Below are positions 60,730-64,000 of a stretch of 64,000 nucleotides of DNA, in pieces. The translations under genes were made by a program, and so were the position numbers. Position 1 is the first letter of the stretch. Each line of letters opens with the position of its first letter. The notes below the pieces were generated by a model. That model was not told where the DNA came from. It searched no databases and saw only the letters and a list, made by a program, of their open reading frames with translations. The stretch spans positions 186,001-250,000 of the forward strand of contig NZ_JALJCL010000002.1 in NCBI RefSeq assembly GCF_023698535.1. Direction: 5' to 3'. This stretch comes from Halorientalis regularis. Lineage in GTDB: Archaea > Halobacteriota > Halobacteria > Halobacteriales > Haloarculaceae.

Positions 60730-62913
60730 ATGCAACTGCCACTGGCACCGGAGAACACGAGCACCGCGACCAGCCGACCGGCGCGCTGGGTGGTCTACGG
60801 TGTCTGCCTGTGGCTGTGTCTGCTCGCGGTCTCGGGACCGGCCGCGGCGGCAGGTGTCGACACCGGTTCGGCCGCCACGAGCGTCGCGCCGCCCGCGACC
60901 ACGCTGGCCCAGGAGGACTGTTTCGGACCGGACACGTTCGAGGCTGTGGCCGGCGACACCGTGCAGATCTCGACCAGTTGCAGCGGCTACCTCCTCGTCG
61001 GCGGCGACAAGACGGTGGAATCCTCGTCGAACCGGAACTTTCTGGACCTGCTGTACGTCTCCGGTGGGACGACGTTCACCGTCAACACGCGCCTGCTGGG
61101 CACCGACCAGTCGGCCTACTCCGGGGGCGTCGTCAGCTACGCCCAGCAGTACGGCGCGGACACCGCACCCGAAGACACCACGGAGTTCGACGGGTTCGAG
61201 TTCGTGAACGAGGACGGCGAGGAAATCGCCGACACCCTCGAAGAGTTCAACGAACAGGTGGGCATCAGGCGACTCCCGCGACCGGTCCAGCCCGCCCGCT
61301 ACCGGTTGCTGGCGGGAGCCAACGAGACGCTCGTCCTCGGCGACGACGGCGTCCCCTACCTGGAGGAGCCACTCGACCGGTCGAACCTCAGGCTGACCGA
61401 ACCGAGTTTCGAGGGCGACCTCGAACGGAGCGTCGCGCCCGAAGGCGGGGCCGACGAGGACTTCACGCCCGCGACCGACCGGGGCCGGGTCGCGGCCGGC
61501 GACCGCGTGCGGATCAGCGGCTTCTCGACCGCCGGCTACCGGGGGACGCTCACGGCCATCGACGCCGACGGGCTCGATCAACTCCGCACCCTGCTCGACT
61601 ACCCCGAGGGCGTCAACGTCACCATCGAACACCTGAATCCCGGGACAAACCAGGAGCCCGAACAGGTCACGTTCGACAGCGCGGACGCCCAGGACCTGTT
61701 CGTGGACTTCGCCGACGGCGAGTCGTCGTTCTCGATGGTCCTCGACACCTCGGGGGGCACCTGGTTCGGTCAGCGGTCGGCCCCCGGGGATCGGTTCCGG
61801 GTGACCTACGAGTTCGAGGGGACGGTCGGCGAGGAGTATCGCTTCCCCGGCGGAAGCGGGTTGCCGGGACCGTTCACGGCCCAGTCGACCGCCGATCCGG
61901 ACCGCAGCGAACAGTACCCCTACTTCGATATCGAGGAGACGACCGTCGAGTCGACGACGACGTTCACCGTCGTCGAACCCCGGATCGAGTACAGCCGGGA
62001 CCAGTTGACGAGCGACGGCGCGCTGATCGTCGGTGAGAGCGGACAGTACCGGCTCACCGGGACGACGACGTACGCGCCCGGGACCGACATCGAGATCCAG
62101 CTCATCTCCCGGGACGACCCGCCACCGACGAAGATCCGGATCGACGACGTGTCCATCGCGGCCGACGGCGACTTCCGGACGCCAGCCGTCAGCTTCGCCG
62201 AACTCGACCCCGAGTACCCGGTCGAAGCGGAGCTGTTCTTGCGCGACCGGCTGGTCGACCGTCGGCCGGTCGTCATCGCCGACGATCCCGACAACCCGGC
62301 CGAACTCGCGCTGGTCAGGGCCACCTCGTCGGTGACGATCACCGAGGGCGAGTCGCTGTCGGCACTCAGCGCCACGGTCGAGAACACCGGCGTCGCAAAC
62401 GGGAACGCCAACGTCAGACTCCGGATCGACGGCGACCTCTGGGGCAACCGGACGGTCACCGTCACACCGGACGGGAACCGAACCCTCAGGTTCGACAGCT
62501 CCTACCCCGCGTTCCCCCCTGGAGAGTACCCCTACACCGTCAGACTGGCCAGCAAGGACCGGACGCTCTCGGGCACGCTCGTGATCGAACCGCGGGCGAC
62601 CCCCGAGCCGACGGCCACCGCTGAACCCGACACGCCGAGTACGGCTCGGCCACCGATCACGACAGCGGACGACACGCCACAGTCACCGCCGACTCGAACC
62701 GTGACCGCGACGGCGACACCCGGCCCGACGACCTCCGTCGCGACGAACGCCTCCGCGCCGAGTGAGGACGGGGGGTCACTGCTCGGCGGACTCGTCGGCT
62801 ACGTCACGTCGGTCGTCCCCTACACGCTGGGCTCGACGGTGTTCGTGATCCTCGCGTACGTGGTCGCGCGGGCGGTCGTCGCCCGGCGCGGCGGCAGCGA
62901 GAGCGCGTCCTGA
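60730..62913 (+). CDS. secreted surface protein with BGTF/CARDB-like domains and a C-terminal anchor
   Basis: A 727-residue protein. A long Sec-type signal peptide is cleaved around 'GPAAAAG' (about residues 38-43). A beta-rich body follows, with the BGTF-type block 'RIEYSRDQLTSDGALIVGESGQYRLTGTTTYAPGTDIEIQL' (about 415-455) and a CARDB-like beta sandwich ('SVTITEGESLSALSATVENTGVANGNANV'). A Thr/Pro-rich stalk (about 625-680) and a membrane span with a basic tail (702-720) end the protein. Many NxS/T sequons fit an N-glycosylated cell-envelope protein. It lacks a PGF-CTERM sorting signal. Ligand unknown. Confidence 0.82.
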   Translation: MQLPLAPENTSTATSRPARWVVYGVCLWLCLLAVSGPAAAAGVDTGSAATSVAPPATTLAQEDCFGPDTFEAVAGDTVQISTSCSGYLLVGGDKTVESSSNRNFLDLLYVSGGTTFTVNTRLLGTDQSAYSGGVVSYAQQYGADTAPEDTTEFDGFEFVNEDGEEIADTLEEFNEQVGIRRLPRPVQPARYRLLAGANETLVLGDDGVPYLEEPLDRSNLRLTEPSFEGDLERSVAPEGGADEDFTPATDRGRVAAGDRVRISGFSTAGYRGTLTAIDADGLDQLRTLLDYPEGVNVTIEHLNPGTNQEPEQVTFDSADAQDLFVDFADGESSFSMVLDTSGGTWFGQRSAPGDRFRVTYEFEGTVGEEYRFPGGSGLPGPFTAQSTADPDRSEQYPYFDIEETTVESTTTFTVVEPRIEYSRDQLTSDGALIVGESGQYRLTGTTTYAPGTDIEIQLISRDDPPPTKIRIDDVSIAADGDFRTPAVSFAELDPEYPVEAELFLRDRLVDRRPVVIADDPDNPAELALVRATSSVTITEGESLSALSATVENTGVANGNANVRLRIDGDLWGNRTVTVTPDGNRTLRFDSSYPAFPPGEYPYTVRLASKDRTLSGTLVIEPRATPEPTATAEPDTPSTARPPITTADDTPQSPPTRTVTATATPGPTTSVATNASAPSEDGGSLLGGLVGYVTSVVPYTLGSTVFVILAYVVARAVVARRGGSESAS

Positions 62914-62917
62914 AAAA

Positions 62918-63157
62918 TTACTCGAACAGGTCGTCGACGGCGGATCGCGCGGTCAGCGCCGCGTCGTCGGCGACCTGTTCGGGGTCGCGCGTGTCCGAAG
63001 GTGCGTTGAGGTATACGTCCACTTCGAGGACCCCGTCCTCGAAGGTGACGGTCACGTCGAGATCGGTGACCTCGGACTGTTTGTACCGTTCGAACACGAC
63101 CCCCTCAGCCGCATCGGCGGCCGTCTCCACGACTTCCTCGTCGGTGGGCTCGCCCAT
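62918..63157 (-). CDS. DUF3194 family protein
   Basis: A 79-residue acidic protein. It begins 'MGEPTDEEVVETAADAAEGVVFERYKQSEVTDLDVTVTFEDGVLEVDVYLNAP' and ends 'VADDAALTARSAVDDLFE'. This small alpha/beta protein is encoded next to prefoldin beta in many archaea, and here it starts one base before the prefoldin stop codon. The strict pairing suggests a link to protein folding, but no function is known to me. Confidence 0.85.
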   Translation of the reverse strand: MGEPTDEEVVETAADAAEGVVFERYKQSEVTDLDVTVTFEDGVLEVDVYLNAPSDTRDPEQVADDAALTARSAVDDLFE

Positions 63158-63158
63158 C

Positions 63159-63548
63159 CTATGCGCCGCCTGCACCGGGACCCATCGGGCCGCCACCGCC
63201 GCCGGCACCGCCGAGCATCTGCTGAAGCTCCTGCTGGAGTTCCTCGAACTGCTCTTGGACGCGCTCTTCCTGCTTTTCGAGCGTGTCGACGCGCACTTCG
63301 AGGCTCTCGACGGACTCCTCGAGGTCGTCTTTGGCTTCGGCGTACTCGGTCTTGACGAGCAGTTCGCCGACCTCGCGGTACATCGTGGTGTCCTCGTCAA
63401 CGTCGTCGAGTTCTTCGAGTGCGTTCTGGGACTCGGTCAGCTGTGTCTCGGCCTGCTGTTTCTGGGCGGCGACCTGCTGTGCCGTCTCCTGAAGATCCTG
63501 TAGCTCCTCGATTTTCTCCTGTGCTTCCGGCGGCAGATTACCCTGCAT
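63159..63548 (-). CDS. pfdB: prefoldin subunit beta
   Basis: A 129-residue subunit of the hexameric prefoldin that delivers unfolded proteins to the thermosome. It is almost entirely coiled coil, with '[38 protein letters not shown]' as the first helix, a beta hairpin around '[15 protein letters not shown]', and a second helix to the Gly/Met/Pro-rich tail ([17 protein letters not shown]). I chose the ATG at 63548 ([12 protein letters not shown]), the usual start of the family. It overlaps or abuts DUF3194 downstream. Confidence 0.93.
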   Translation of the reverse strand: MQGNLPPEAQEKIEELQDLQETAQQVAAQKQQAETQLTESQNALEELDDVDEDTTMYREVGELLVKTEYAEAKDDLEESVESLEVRVDTLEKQEERVQEQFEELQQELQQMLGGAGGGGGPMGPGAGGA

Positions 63549-63691
63549 ACCCAGACCCTCGGCATCCGGAGTGAAAAACCCACGCATCTCACCCCTCTGG
63601 CAACGGCGACGGCGGACCCGCCGATCGGGGGCCGAGCGGCAGCGAGGAACGGAGGGCAGCGGGGTCGGGCGGCGAGCGGGCGGCCGAGCGA

Positions 63692-64000
63692 TCAGGATTC
63701 GACCTGCCGACCCTCGTCGACGGCCTCAATGTGTTCGGCCCACTTCTCGACGGTCGGCTGGCCCCAGTAGCGTGCGGTGTTGCTCCGCGGGTCGTAGTCG
63801 ACGATGCCCGCTTCGTCGAGTTTCGGCAGATGCCGATGGTGGAGGTTGATCGCGAGCCGGTCGCGTTCCTCGTCGCTCGCGTCCGGTGCGAGCGCGTCGA
63901 CGAGGTCCGAAAGCGTCGCCACCTCGATGCCCGTCCGCCGCAGGAACAGGCAGACGCGGCGTCGGCAGTCGTTCGAGAGCAACTCGAACACGTCGTCGAT
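63692..64000 (-). CDS. haloarchaeal winged-helix regulator (DUF7344 type), truncated by window edge
   Basis: The frame is open to the last base of the window and reads '[37 protein letters not shown]...[51 protein letters not shown]'. '[17 protein letters not shown]' opens the winged helix and '[17 protein letters not shown]' is the recognition helix and wing, the layout of many haloarchaeal DUF7344/DUF7342-like regulators. The true start is beyond 64000. Targets are unknown. Confidence 0.8.
   Translation of the reverse strand: MDDVFELLSNDCRRRVCLFLRRTGIEVATLSDLVDALAPDASDEERDRLAINLHHRHLPKLDEAGIVDYDPRSNTARYWGQPTVEKWAEHIEAVDEGRQVES

Overview
The window is haloarchaeal chromosome (class Halobacteria). 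The evidence is high GC with strongly acidic proteins, TATA-type promoters that often sit 22-32 nt from the start codon (leaderless genes), Tat-type lipoproteins, a thermosome, LonB, prefoldin, an AMP phosphorylase, archaellin-like and pilin-like proteins, and several zinc-ribbon micro-proteins of haloarchaeal type. I cannot name the genus from this stretch alone.

Layout. 0-6.3 kb: tail of a PAS protein, a GpgS-like glycosyltransferase, an HVO_0758-type zinc finger, an aldo/keto reductase, a membrane-anchored DHH phosphoesterase, an SDR/DUF5791 pair and a decayed DHH pseudogene. 6.4-9.1 kb: an SCP2 protein followed by an AT-richer stretch with a small membrane protein and a formate/nitrite-type channel. 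9.2-13.1 kb: the tryptophan operon trpC-trpB-trpA followed by the archaeal shikimate-entry aldolase. 13.1-15.1 kb: two tandem lipoproteins with archaellin-like ectodomains and an MGMT homologue lacking the catalytic cysteine. 15.1-16.8 kb: a TnpB-only IS200/IS605-family element. 16.8-21.9 kb: lonB with a CAAX-type protease, then a cluster around NAD metabolism (nadM, a SAM hydroxide adenosyltransferase and a CinA/PncC protein). 22.0-24.5 kb: a cupredoxin/helical-repeat lipoprotein under a tandem DtxR-like (iron-regulator) operator. 24.5-34.1 kb: amino-acid permease, thermosome, amidohydrolase, surface-glycan enzymes, a small HTH, an MBL hydrolase and MoxR. 34.2-35.1 kb: a tRNA-Ser(CGA) gene followed by an array of five further copies of its 3' end. 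35.1-44.3 kb: P450, P1B ATPase, enoyl-CoA hydratase, bifunctional nuclease, Usp, archaeal CoaD, DUF4112 and AMP phosphorylase. 44.4-49.6 kb: an AT-richer stretch with a very large PAS/GAF histidine kinase and a pilin. 49.6-57.2 kb: a LeuA/CimA-type synthase, DUF192, two tandem 7TM histidine kinases and a transducer. 57.4-64 kb: DUF7097, GMP synthase glutaminase subunit, DUF2070, a surface protein, DUF3194, prefoldin beta and a truncated HTH gene.

The most unusual material lies outside ordinary genes. (1) The tRNA-Ser 3'-end repeat array has an inverted copy of the T-arm in every unit. (2) A family of hairpin-rich intergenic elements occurs three times. Each begins directly at the stop codon of an upstream gene, shares one core motif, and ends in the same terminal hairpin followed by GGATGCT. 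(3) A predicted iron-regulated EfeO-like lipoprotein carries tandem operators. (4) A pair of Tat lipoproteins carries archaellin-like domains. No rRNA genes and no CRISPR array were seen.
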